NCBI GenBank assembly: GCA_949130495.1
Contig: OX422207.1
Span: 710,492,456 to 710,556,455, forward strand
Length of the DNA stretch: 64,000 bases
Reading direction: 5' to 3'
From: Sambucus nigra
Lineage: Eukaryota > Streptophyta > Magnoliopsida > Dipsacales > Adoxaceae
This document shows, piece by piece, positions 46,792-58,063 of this stretch. Within the stretch, counting starts at the first letter, position 1, and each line of letters starts with the position of its first letter. The position numbers were made by a program, and so were the translations under genes. The notes beneath the pieces were generated by a model that saw nothing but the letters and a program-made list of their open reading frames with translations, was not told the DNA's origin and ran no database searches.

Positions 46792-46804
46792 TGTAATGAC
46801 CCCA

Positions 46805-46806
<2 letters not shown>

Positions 46807-46876
<70 letters not shown>
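46807..46876. repeat. (AT)n microsatellite in 5' LTR of G
   Basis: About 35 TA units. The 3' LTR has only CTTTTATATATACAG at this point. Confidence 0.95.
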
Positions 46877-46879
<3 letters not shown>

Positions 46880-47405
46880 TATTTTTACACTCTTGTGTTA
46901 CTTATTACCTTATAAATTTTGTATTATTAGATATGTGGTATTATTGGCTATCCATATAACAAACCCCATTTTTAATTACGAAGAATCAACTGTAAATTGG
47001 ATCAAATCAAAGTCTTATGACATATCTTAAGGTAAATAATAAGTTTTGGGGTAGAAAATATAATTTTATGAAACTTTAAGGACTAAAATAAAAATATAAA
47101 ATGGGCCATTTTGTAAATAAAATATTTTCAAGGACCTCTAAGAAATATTCAAAATTTATAGTGTGAAATTACCAAAATACCCTTCATATGTAAAATGACC
47201 CTTATACCCTTATCACCTTTCCACCACGTGCTGGTCACTTCCACCTTACACATGTCGTCTTTAGAGAGAAAGCTAAAACACTTGTCGTCATTTGGTGATA
47301 TTAACACTGCAAGACCACTCCGGATTGTGACACCTCTTGTTGAATCACCACTCCAAAAAGCCTAGTCATTAGACACGTGTCAACACCGTAAAACTTTTGG
47401 AAACC

Positions 47406-47413
47406 TATAAATA
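47406..47413 (+). promoter_or_regulatory. TATA box in 5' LTR of G
   Basis: TATAAATA about 615 bp into the LTR, in the context AAACCTATAAATAGGGCC. The 3' LTR has the same box at 56319-56326 (ACCTATAAATAAGGCC). Conservation in both LTRs and the good match to plant TATA boxes make it the likely LTR promoter. Confidence 0.65.
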
Positions 47414-49146
47414 GGGCCTTATGGTTCATTTGAAACTCATACCAATTCCTTGAGAATTATAGTAAGAAAGAGTGATAGAAAGCTTGGGAAATATCTTAAG
47501 AAGGAGTTCTATAATTTTGAAGAAATAATTCATTTCGTAGGTATGATTTTATTTAAATGTTATAATGTATTTTTATAGTTTCAATTTTGTGTTTTATAGC
47601 TTTACTTAGTAGTTATGCTCGTAAAATACACTAAGGACCTCACTAATTTAAAATTAAAGTTTAGAATAAATCCAAGTTGATTTTATTTTCATGTAAACTT
47701 GTTTGAAATTATATATACGCTTTTAAAAAAATGATTTTTTAAAAGTACTTGCCGGTTATTATGGAATCCCATTTAAGTAATTCCAAAGTCAGGTCGGGTG
47801 AAATTCTGTCTATATGAGATGGTATTTAAGTGGTGCCCTTATGACCCTCCATCTCTACTGGGAATGAATCTGAAAATGTTCTATCTAGAGGAGATGGTAT
47901 TTAAGCGGTGCCCCTGTGACCCTCCATCTCTACTGGGAACCGACTGATCAGGAATAACTATGAATTGAATCCTTTAATTACGATCAATGAGTTTTAAAAG
48001 TTAAGAAAATGGTTTTTAGTAATCATTTGAAACAAGTTATTATTAAAATACAATATGTAGACTGGACCTTGTTTAGAACGTATACTTAAACCTTTATCGT
48101 ATTTGTTAGATTACCGTGCGATCCAAGACTCATTATCTATAATTTTGACCTCTATTTTAGGCGAGTACTCTATGCAATTTCTTTTGCATTTTGACCATAT
48201 TATATAATGCAAACTATGTATATTTTGTGAAATCCTTTTATTCTCAAAATACATCTAATACCGATGATTCCGTCGATTGTTATATGTGTATATCTCTCGA
48301 TATAAACATCTGACTTAAATTCTAAAAAAATTTATTCGGCCTTTGGAAACTCTCTTACTATTTTGGCCTTGACTACCGGGTGGAAATATTTGGGTGGTAC
48401 CTTCCCATCTGGTTTATTGTTGGTGTGTCCTAAACAAGGCATTGTTCTAGAGATCATGATTTTCTATTTGTGTTGTTGTCGGGTGGAAACATTTCATAAC
48501 ACTATCTGTCTGGGTACTAGAGCTTACATGGCCGCTAAGACTGAATAATTGACATATTGCTCAATTGTTTTATCTGTTCTGTTCTCAACTATTTATTCTG
48601 AAAATATATATACTGTCAATTACTTTATATATATGAATGCAAGTTCCTATCCATATATGTATATGCCTTTTCTTTTGACTTGAATAGGTATCTATTTTCT
48701 GAAAACCTTGGAATATTTGGAGATTGAATCTCATTCGGCTTTTAGCTGATGTTTTATAATTAACCATTTTTTTCAGGAAATAATTAGGCAAGTGGATGGA
48801 ACATAAGAGGACAATGTTGAAGATTTAGCTTTTAGAGCTCTTTTTGTTACATTAAGTAGAATTTTTCTTTATTAGATAGAGGATGTTTGGCTCTTTAATT
48901 AAAAGGCTTTGAAATTTATGCCAAGTTGTAACTCTTGGATATTTTAATATAAACGAAGTTTCCTTTAGAAAGCTCTGATGATGTAATTCCTTCACTTTCA
49001 GTATTTTACGATTCATAACCATGTGATTTTATTTCCGCTACATATATTTTAAAAGAAAAATTTTAAGGCCAGAATACTGAATGCCTTGGTGGCATGTTAA
49101 GACACTCGTTCCCTACTATTTTTTTGGGTCGGGGTCGTGACAGAGG

Positions 49147-49158
49147 TGGTATCAGAGC
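49147..49158 (+). other. Primer binding site of element G
   Basis: TGGTATCAGAGC, a tRNA-iMet-type site, four bases after the LTR end. Confidence 0.92.
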
Positions 49159-50622
49159 ATAGGTTATGAACCCGTAGAATACTGAGCATAGGTTTTGAAC
49201 ATTATAGATTTTATGTTTACATCCTTAGGAGATAGTATTAAAAATCTAATTTATCTGATAACCCTCTCGATGTGTTATATTGTTTATAATTGGTCTTTTA
49301 GTTTTCAATCTTGATATAGTATAGTAGATCTTACGTTTGGCCATGACTGTAGAAAATGACCAAGATAAGATCATTTATGGGAAATAGTGATTCGTGTATA
49401 GAAGGACTGGAAGGTGCATACAAGGCGATTAAAAGTCTAGCAAAGATTGTAGAGCAGCAGGTGAATAATGGAGTACCAAGGAATCTTGAACTAAGTAGAT
49501 GTACTATTGAACAGTTCAAGAAGTTGAATCTGAAAAACGTCGATAATGCCGTTTAATACAAGATTAAACTGTATAAGCAACTCCGAGATGTTTGTTGAAG
49601 AAACCCTCTTCTTTTGAAAACAAAATGATAAACAACAAGAAGTGTTTACAAAAACTTATGTACGAGAGCAATCAAGACTTTGTAATCAGTTTTTAAAACT
49701 AAGACAGTTTCAAAAATTCAGCACACTATAGAATGAGATGAGTAGATGAAGATAATCAGAACACACAGTTTTTTAACGTGGTAAAACCTCTCCCAATAGA
49801 GGAAACATCCACGATGACTTCTAAGTCACAAAAGTAAAAATCCACTAACAACAAATAATAGTTACAAACAATACAACATACATGCACACAAATCAACCTA
49901 TTCTAAGTTTAGGAATATACCCCACTTGGTGTCCTTCTAACTTCTCATAGATCTGATTGTTGATGATGTTCTTCCAGTTTGATAACTTCCTTTGCTTTAG
50001 CCTCCTTGCGTCGACTCAATAATCTTTGATCTTATTCACAACACTTCCAGTGTAGTAGTGTGTTCAGTGTTTGTGATGTGATTCCTATCAACATGCATGA
50101 ACTCACACACACTTAATTTTACAGACAGTCCTAGAAAATTACATATAAAGACTATATGCTGTGATTTTCTTTTCTTTCTTTCTTACAGAACTTGAAACCT
50201 TTTTGACCTTTAAATATAACCCAGATTCCACGGATATCTTGCTTCAAAATCGGTCAAGATCTTAATCAATATCTGTTTTAAAAATGTTTTTGAGATTGAA
50301 AATCTCCAAGTGTGAATCCAACTAGGTCAAGGTTAAGTTTCGTAAGAATAGAAACCATAAAACATTTTCAAAACTAAATCAGTAAAGATTTTCTTAAATC
50401 AAGAAAGAAATATGAAGATCTAGTGAAATGTAACATGCAGAGTGTAGATCTATAGTTTCTATGAGAAAGAATTACAGATCTTCACACGAATATTTAAGTT
50501 GTTAACAAGATCATAGACATAGAGGTTACAGCTTCAATATGAACAAACCACTCTCTCTCAAACACTCAAGGTTGTGTTTGGGGTTGTGAATATACGAAGG
50601 TTTGATTCAAAGTTTGAAGTGT

Positions 50623-50645
50623 TTAGGGTTAGGGTTAGGGTTTGG
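50623..50645 (-). repeat. Telomere-like (TTAGGG)3-4 / telo-box cluster
   Basis: GTGTTTAGGGTTAGGGTTAGGGTTTGG. On the minus strand this gives AACCCTAACCCTAAACAC, containing plant telo-box words. It is too short for a telomere and sits inside the solo LTR. Confidence 0.8.
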
Positions 50646-50775
50646 CTAACACAGTTTCTTTCTCTCTCTTCTCTCTTTTCTTTTCTCTCTTCTCTCTCAC
50701 TTCTCTCTTCTCTCTATTTTTTTCTCTCAGAAATGACGAATGCCCAAAAGTCTTGAAAGTCTGAGAAGTGGAGGG

Positions 50776-50786
50776 TTTATATAGGA
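50776..50786 (-). promoter_or_regulatory. Putative TATA box of the inserted LTR, minus strand
   Basis: CCTATATAAACCC on the minus strand, followed (leftwards) by a GA-rich leader complementary to the 50655-50730 CT tract and then by the telo-box cluster. This arrangement suggests a minus-strand LTR promoter. It is inferred from sequence only. Confidence 0.45.
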
Positions 50787-52328
50787 GTGGAGGAAGTTTC
50801 TGGAGATGCGAAGGGAATCAAGGGCTGAGATTAAGTCTTTCTAACTTTGACTTGATCTAAGGGTTATAAAACAGCGGTGGTTAAGTCGAGTGTGATTGGT
50901 TCATAGGATGGCACAAGGATAGGTTTAAAACACATGCAGACCATCGATAAGTTTTGATCCAACGATCAGAAATGCACCATCCAACCCTCTCACATAACAA
51001 ACACAAACAGATACATCAGGAGGATGACAAGTGTTGACATATGAGTGGCTTACAAACGCGCATCAAAGTTAATTACAGGCTGCATCCTGAAGTCTCTAGC
51101 GCATTTACATTCTACCCAATCAAACATTCCAATGAAAAATGAATTTTTCAAAATTGCAAATTAACCCCACAAATTTTATAATCACACTTTTATTAATGAA
51201 AACATTATTTAAAAAATGTTTAAAAAAGTTTAAAAATTCCCAAAAAATTATTAAAACAACATTTTGAGGGGAATTTAACACACAATCAATTTTAAGCAAT
51301 ATATACACATGTATGCACTTCTAATGTGTGTAGTGTGATTCAATTTATACCTTCTTGGATTATTGAGGAAGATTACAGAGATTAATTCTGAGGCTCTTTG
51401 GATTCTAGGTTAGACAACCAATTTTGTCACTATTTCCAAATTAGTTGAGCACTTATACAATATAGACTTAAGCAAGTCAAAGGTATAAGGTGATTCAGAA
51501 TCCGCCATCTTTTAAAGGTACTCTTAACCCAACTGAAGCAGAAAGTTGGGTGATGCAGATGGAAAGGATACTTGATGTTCTTAAGTGCACAGATGAACAA
51601 AGGGTTCTATTTGCAACATTTATATTAGAAGGTGAAGCAGAACATTGGTGGAGAATGACTAAGAGAATACACGAGGAAATGCATACTTACATAGGTTGTA
51701 ATGATTTCTTAGTAATCTTTTATGAGAAATATTTTCTTGAAACGGTGAAAGATGAAATGGTAGTTGACTTCATGAGTCTAGTGCAAGAGAATAAGATGGT
51801 TAGTCAATATGAGGCAAAGTTTACTGAGTTATCACATTTTGCACATCATGTTGTAGTAACTGATGTTTTAAGAGCAAAGAAGTTTGAACATGGGTTAAGG
51901 TTGAATATTCGTAGTTGAATTTCCATCCTAAAGTTGACATCATATATTGACGTTGTGACTAGGGCTAGAATAGCTGAGAGGGATGGTGAGGAGTACAATC
52001 AAATTAGAGATGGTAAGAGGAAGTTTGGGGAATAAAAAGGAAAGAACCCTGATAACAGAAATTTTTTAGGAACACATCCAATGTTGGGGGATCTAGTGAT
52101 AACAAATAGTATAATAACCAGACATGTCAGCAATGTGAAAAGATGCATGGAGGATGACCTTGTTATAAGGATGCAGGAGATTGTTTTAGATGTGGACAGA
52201 AAGGACATCAGATAAAAGACTGCCCAAACCCAGCAAGGGTTCCGATAAAGCCTTCAAGTGCAAAGAAAGATCAAGACAGATAGGGTAGAGTTTTTCCACT
52301 TTCTAATACCCAAGCTTCTAATGCGGTA

Positions 52329-54398
52329 GTGTCAGGTACACTTTCTATATGTGCACAGCCTTTTAAATCTTTGATAGATCCTGGTTTTACCCATTCATTA
52401 ATATCTATACATGTATTAAATCTATTTCATAAATTGCATGAACCCTTGAATCATAACATACACATTTCTACTCCTTCGGGTGAGTTATTGATGGGTAAAT
52501 TAGTATACAAGGCTTTCCCCATAGATATTGATAGTCATAAATTATTTATTGATTTGATAGTTTTAGATATTAAAGATTTTGAAGTCATTTTGGGGATAGA
52601 TTGGTTAGCATCATATCATGCTAAGGTATACTATTTTGAGAAGAGTGTTACTTTCCAAATTCCTCACCAACCAAAATTTAGTTTTGAAGGAACTAGCATC
52701 ATATCTCCGATATGTATTATTTCTATAATGCAAGCCTATGGTTTTATTAAGAATGGATGTCAAGGATTTCTTGCAATTGTTACTAGTTTGGAGACGATAG
52801 AGCCTAGATTAGAAGATAATCCTATTGTTAAGAAATTTATGGATGTTTTTCCTGATAATTTACCCAGTCTACCTCCTAATAGAGAAATAGTTTTTACCAT
52901 TGACCTTATTCCTGGAACTATACCAATCTCAAAACCACCATATCGTATGGCACCTTTAGAATTAAGAGAGTTAAAAGTTCAATTAGAAGACCTTTTAGAC
53001 AAGGGTTTTATCAGACCAAGTATATCTCCTTGGGGTGCTCCAGTATTATTTATTAAAAAGAAGGATGGGACGATGAGGTTATGTATAGATTATCGTGAAC
53101 TAAACAAGGTTACTAATAAGAATAAATACCCCCTACCTCATATAGATTATTTGTTTGACCAACTACAAGGTGCGCAAGTATTTTCTAAGATTGACCTTAG
53201 GTTAGGCTATCATCAATTGAAGATTAAGGAAGATGATATTTCAAAATCAGCTTTTCATACTAGATATGGTCACTATGAATTTCTTGTGATGCCATTTGGA
53301 CTAACTAATGCACCATATGCTTTTATGGATATGATGAATAGAGTGTTTAAGAAATATTTGGATCAATGTGTGATTGTTTTTATTGATGACATTCTTATTT
53401 ATTCTAAGAGTATTGAAGAACATGAGAAGAATTTGGAGATAATATCACAAATCCTAAGGAAAGAAAAATTATATGCCAAATTAAAGAAGTGTGAGTTTTA
53501 GTTGCCTAGCATTTCTTTTCTAGGACATGTCATTTCCAAGGAGGGACTCTCGGTTGACCCTCAAAAGATTGAGGCTATACTAGATTGGCCAAGACCAACT
53601 AATGTGAGTGAGATTCGTAGTTTCCTTGGATTAACAGGTTATTATCGAACATTTGTTGAAGGATTTTCTAGTATTGCTAAACCTCTATCTAGGTTAACAC
53701 AAAAGAAAGTAAAATATGAATGGACTGAGGAAGCCGAGAAAAGTTTTCAAGAACTTAAGAATCGATTAGTGACTGACCCAATTTTGACTATTCCTTCAGG
53801 TACGAAAGGGTTGGTGATTTATAGTGATGCTTCTAAAAATGGTTTAGGATGTGTGTTAATGCAAAATGGAAAAGTAGTTGCTTATGCATTAAGACAGTTA
53901 AAACCATATGAGCAGAATTATCCAACCCATGACCTAGAATTAGCAGTTGTAATTTTTTCTCTTAAGATTTGGAGACACTATTTATATAGTGAGACTTGTG
54001 ATATTTATACCGATCATAAGAGTTTGAAATATATATTTACTCAGAAAGAATTGAACATGAGACAAAGGAGGTGGTTAGAATTCATGAAGGATTATGATGT
54101 AAATATTCATTATCACCCAGGTAAAGTTAATGTAGTAGCTGACGCTTTAAATAGGAAGTCTACACCCAATTTAGCATGTCTTATTACAAACTAGGAGGCT
54201 CTATTGAAGGATTTAAGAAATATGGAAATAGATGTTCGTATTTATAATAAAGGTGGAATAATTGCCAACTTACAAGTACAACCCCTATTGATGGAAATGA
54301 TCAGAATTGCACAAGTAAATGACCCACAACTGAAGAAGATTAGAGAAGAGGTTATTAAAGGAAGAGAATGGTATTTGCGATACGGGGTGATATATTGA
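52329..54398 (+). pseudogene. Pol of element G, first part: protease, reverse transcriptase, RNase H
   Basis: The first stretch (52329-53501) starts with an aspartic protease whose active-site DSG is changed to DPG ([12 protein letters not shown]), then [11 protein letters not shown]. The reverse transcriptase follows, with the [54 protein letters not shown] and catalytic [11 protein letters not shown] motifs. It ends in a TAG (53499-53501) directly before the connection subdomain (FLGHVIS). RNase H (53502-54194) keeps its acidic residues ([29 protein letters not shown]), then another TAG. A short third piece (54204-54398) ends at a frame change near 54380. These enzymes copy element RNA into DNA. 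Confidence 0.93.
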
Positions 54399-55716
54399 GG
54401 TTTGGAAATAGAGTGTGTGTTCCACGTGATGCTCAACTGAAAAGGCAAATTTTGGAGGAAAGTCATTACTCGAGATTCATGTTTTATCCTGGAAATACCA
54501 AGATGTATATAGATCTTCGAGAAGTGTTTTGGTGGAATAACATGAAAAGGGATATAGCAAAATTTGTATCTCAGTGTTTGGTCTGTCAACAAGTAAAAGC
54601 TGAACATAAAAAACCATCAGGATTACTACAACCCCTACCTATCCCGGAGTGGAAATGGGAACATATCACTATGGATTTTGTGACAGGTTTACCAAGGAGT
54701 TCAAATGGTAATGATTCTATTTGGGTAATTATTGACAGGCTAACTAAATCTGCTCATTTTCTTTCCACTAAGATTACCCATTATTTAGAAAAGTTAGTTA
54801 AGTTATATGTGAAGGAAATTATTAGGCTTTATGGAACCCCAATTTCAATTGTTTCTGACCATGACCCTATATTTGTGTCTCGCTTCTGGAAAAGCCTACA
54901 AGAAGCCATGGGAACAAAATAGAATTTTAGCACTGCTTTTCATCCTCAAATAGATGGACAATCAGAGAGAAATATTCAAACCTTAGAGTATAGGCTTAAG
55001 GCATGTTCACTTGATTTAAAAAGGAATTTGGACGATCATTTACTGTTAGTGGAATTTGCGTATAATAATAGCGATCAAGTAAGTATTCAAATGGCTCCGT
55101 ATGAGGCACTCTATGGTAGAAGGTGTAGTTCCCCCACATGTTGGGTAGAAGTTGGGGAAAGAAAATTGTTGGGACCAGAATTGATTCAGATCACAACAGA
55201 GAAGGTGAAATTGGTCCAAGATCAACTTCGAATCGCTCAAAGTCGTCAAAATAGTTATGTTGACAATCGACACCGATAGTTAGAATTACAATAAGGAGAT
55301 TATGTGTTCTTTAGAGTATCACCTGCAAAGGGAGTAATACAATTTGGGAAGAAAGGGAAGTTTATCCCAAGATACATAGGATCTTTTGAAATCCTTGAAA
55401 GGATAGGAGCTGTTGCGTATAAAATAGCCTTACCACCTGAACTCTCTAGTGTACATAATGTGTTTCACGTATCAATGATAAAAAAAAATATGTCCCAGAT
55501 CCAAAACATATCTTAAGTCATGAGCCTCTTCAAGTTAGAGAATATTTGTCGTACATTGAGCATCCAGTGGAAATCTTGGACCATAAAGATCAAATTTTAC
55601 GAACCAAAGTTATTCCACTAGTAAAAGTATTATGGCGGAATCATTCTGTTGAAGAAGCAACAGGGGAGCGGGAAGATGATATAAAGGAGCGATATCCATA
55701 CCTTTTTGGAAATTAA
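54368..55716 (+). pseudogene. Pol of element G, second part: integrase with chromodomain-like tail
   Basis: Shifted to another frame from about 54380. The zinc-binding HHCC region (ILEESHY…CLVCQQVK) has Tyr in place of the second His (FYPGNTKMY). The core has MDFVTGLP, SDHDPIF and DGQSERNIQTLE (D,D,E). The post-core has YEALYGRRCSSP and RKLLGPEL, then the GPF/Y-type module (RVSPAKGVIQFGKKGKF, LERIGAVAYKI, VFHVSM). Stops lie at 54920-54922, 55277-55279 and 55292-55294. A frame change at the A9 run (about 55479-55488) leads to a chromodomain-like tail (HPVEILD, IPLVKVLWRNH, ERYPYLFGN, ending near 55716), the mark of Tekay-type chromoviruses. It would insert the element DNA. It is broken. Confidence 0.92.
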
Positions 55717-55748
55717 TGTAAGTAAAGTTTGGGGACCAAACTTTTTAT

Positions 55749-55761
55749 AAGGAGGGTAGGA
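55749..55761 (+). other. Polypurine tract of element G
   Basis: AAGGAGGGTAGGA immediately before the 3' LTR. Confidence 0.88.
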
Positions 55762-58058
55762 TGCAATGACCCCACTTTTATATATACAGTTTGTTTTTAC
55801 ACTCTTATGTTACTTATTATCTTATAAATTTTGTATTATTAGATAAGTGGTATTATTGGCTATTAATATAACAAACCCCATTTATAATTACGAAGAATCA
55901 ACTATAAATTGGTTAAAATCGAAGTCTTATGACATATCTTAAGGTAAATAATAAGTTTTGGGGTAGAAAATATAATTTTATGAAACTTTAAAGACTAAAA
56001 TAAAAATATAAAATGGGCCATTTTGTAAATAAAATATTTTTAAGAACCTCTAAGAAATATTCAAAATGTATAATGTGAAATTACCAAAATACCCTTCATG
56101 TGTAAAATGACCCTTATACCCTTAGCACCTTTCCACCACGTGCTGGTCACTTCCACCTTACACATGTCGTCTTTAGAGAGAAAGCTAAAACACTTGTCAT
56201 AATTTGGTGATATTAACACTGCAACACCACTCCGGATCCTGACACCTCGGTGTTGAATCACCATTCCAAAAATCCTAGTCATTAGACACCCGTCAACACC
56301 GTAATACTTTTGGAAACCTATAAATAAGGCCTTAGGGTTCATTTGAGACTCATACCAATTCCTTGAGAATTATAGTAAGAAAAAGAGTGATACAAAGCTT
56401 GTGAAATATCTTAAGAAGGATTTCAATAATTTTGAAGAAAGAATTCATTTCGTAGGTATGATTTTATTTAAATGTCATAATGTATTTTTATAGTTTGAAT
56501 TTTGTGTTTTATAGATTTACTTAGTAGTTATGCTGGTAAAATACACTAAGGACCTCACTAATCAAAACTTAAAGTTTAGAATAAATCCAAGTTAATTTTA
56601 TTTTCATGTAAACTTGTTTGAAATTATATATACGCTTTTAAAAAATGACTTTTTAAAAGTAATTGCTCGTTATTATGGAATCCCATTTAAGTAATTTCAA
56701 AGTCAGGCCCGGTGAAATTCTATTTAGATGAGATGGTATTTAAGTGGTGCCCCTGTGACCCTCCATCTCTACTGGGAATGAATCCGGAAATGTTCTTTCT
56801 GGAGGAGATGGTATTTAAGCAGTGCCCCCCTGTGACCCTCCATCTCTACTGGGAACCGACTGATTAGGAAGAACTATGAATTGAATCCTTTAATTACGAT
56901 CAATGAGTTTTAAAAGTTAAGAAAATAGTTTTTAGTAATCCTTTGAAACAAGTTATTATTGAAATACAATATGTAGACTGGTCCTTGTTTAGAATGTATA
57001 CTTAAACCTTTATCGTATTTGTTAGATTAACGTGCGATCGAAGACTCATTATCTTTAATTTCGACCTCTATTTTAGGTGAGTACTCTATGCAATTTATTT
57101 TGCATTTTGACTATATTATATAATGCAAACTATGTATATTTTGTGAAATCCTTTTATTCTCAAAATACATCTGATACCGATGGTTCTGTCGTTTGTTATA
57201 TGTGTATATCTCTCGATATAAACATCTGATTTAAATTCTAAATTTTTTTATTCGGACAATGGAAACTTTCTTACTCTTTTAGCCTTAACTACCGGGTGGA
57301 AATATTTGGGTGGTACCTTCCCAGCTGGTTTATCACTGGTGTGCCCTAAACAAGGCATTGTTCCAGAGATCATGATTTTCTGTTTGTATTGTTGTCGGGT
57401 GGAAACATTTGGTAACACTATCTGTCTGGGTACTAGAGCTTACATGGCCGCTAAGAGTGATTAATTGACAAATTGCTCAATTGTTTTATCTGTTCTATCC
57501 GGAAGTGTTTATTCTGAAAATATATATATTGTACATTACTTTATATATATGAATGCAAGTTCCTATCCATATATGTATATGCCTTTTCTTTTTACTTGAA
57601 TAGGTATCTATTTTCTGAAAACCTTGGAATATTTGGAGATTAAATCTCATTCGTCTTTTAGCTGATGTTTTATAATTAACCATTTTTTTCAGGAAATAAT
57701 TAGGCTAGCGGATGGAACATAAGAGGACTATGTTGAAGATTTAGCTTTTAGAGATCTTTTTGTTACATTAAGTAGAATTTTGTTTTATTGAATAGAGGAT
57801 GTTTGTCTCTTTAATTAAAAGTCTTTGAAATTTGTGTTAAGTTGTAACTCTTGGATATTTTAATATAAATGAAGTTTCCTTTAGAAAGCTCTGATGATGT
57901 AATTCCTTCACTTTTAGTATTTTACAATTCATAATCATGTGATTTTATTTCCGCTACATATATTTTAAGAGAAAAATTTTAAGTCCAGAATATTGAATGC
58001 CTTGGTGGCATGTCAAGACACTCGTTCCTTACTATTTGTTTGGGTCAGGGTCGTGACA
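55762..58058 (+). repeat. 3' LTR of element G
   Basis: TGCAATGACCCC…GGGTCGTGACA, 2.30 kb. It matches the 5' LTR throughout but lacks the (AT)n expansion. The second base pair of the TGTAATG start is changed to TGCAATG. It carries the TATA box at 56319-56326 and the same ~70-bp duplication at about 56728-56860. Confidence 0.92.
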
Positions 58059-58063
58059 TGATG

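Larger units (their letters stand above)
46792..49142 (+). repeat. 5' LTR of element G
   Basis: TGTAATGACCCC…GGGTCGTGACA, 2.35 kb. It contains an (AT)n run at 46807-46876 that the 3' LTR lacks. A TATA box CTATAAATAG lies at 47405-47414. A roughly 70-bp tandem duplication is at 47814-47942 (GAGATGGTATTTAAG(T/C)GGTGCCC, then GACCCTCCATCTCTACTGGGAA). Confidence 0.92.
49532..51497. mobile_element. Solo-LTR-like insert in gag, 1966 bp
   Basis: Begins TGAAAAACGTCG and ends GGTGATTCA (TG…CA with TGAA/TTCA at the tips), flanked by a perfect 5-bp duplication GAATC (49527-49531 and 51498-51502). It sits exactly inside the conserved gag motif, whose two halves are otherwise contiguous. It has no internal retroelement genes. 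Features inside: a CT/TC-rich tract (50655-50730), a (T)TTAGGG cluster (50623-50642), and a minus-strand TATA box near 50776. Family unknown. The AACGTGGTAAAACCTC phrase (49776-49795) recalls copia LTRs. Confidence 0.82.
49356..52260 (+). pseudogene. Gag of element G, split by a solo LTR and frameshifted
   Basis: The N-terminal part (49356-49531) includes AYKAIKSLAKIVEQQV and EQFKKLN. It is cut within the conserved gag motif by the insert at 49532-51497 and resumes at 51498 with PPSFKGT, then AESWVMQMERILDVLKC, LEGEAEHWW and FYEKYF (retrotransposon gag domain). A stop follows at 51916-51918. The CCHC zinc knuckle (52182-52223, CFRCGQKGHQIKDC) lies in a different frame from the gag core and in the same frame as the pol reading frame, so at least one frameshift separates them. 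Gag forms the particle that packages element RNA. It is no longer translatable as one protein. Confidence 0.88.
46792..58058 (+). mobile_element. Ty3/gypsy (Tekay/Del-type) element G with both LTRs, 11.3 kb
   Basis: 5' LTR 46792-49142, primer binding site 49147-49158, gag (split by a solo LTR), protease-RT-RNase H-integrase with chromodomain-like tail, polypurine tract 55749-55761, 3' LTR 55762-58058. Flanking pentamers AGATG (46787-46791) and TGATG (58059-58063) agree in 4 of 5 bases, consistent with a mutated target-site duplication. Without the inserted solo LTR it is about 9.3 kb. LTRs differ by many substitutions and small indels, and the genes have several stops and frameshifts, so the insertion is not recent. 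Confidence 0.92.

Noticed and set aside
50623..50645. A true telomere or chromosome end
   Set aside because: Only three to four units, embedded in a retroelement LTR with retroelement sequence on both sides.
54242..54607. 121-residue minus-strand open frame
   Set aside because: Antisense to the RNase H/integrase region of element G, which has clear motifs on the + strand.
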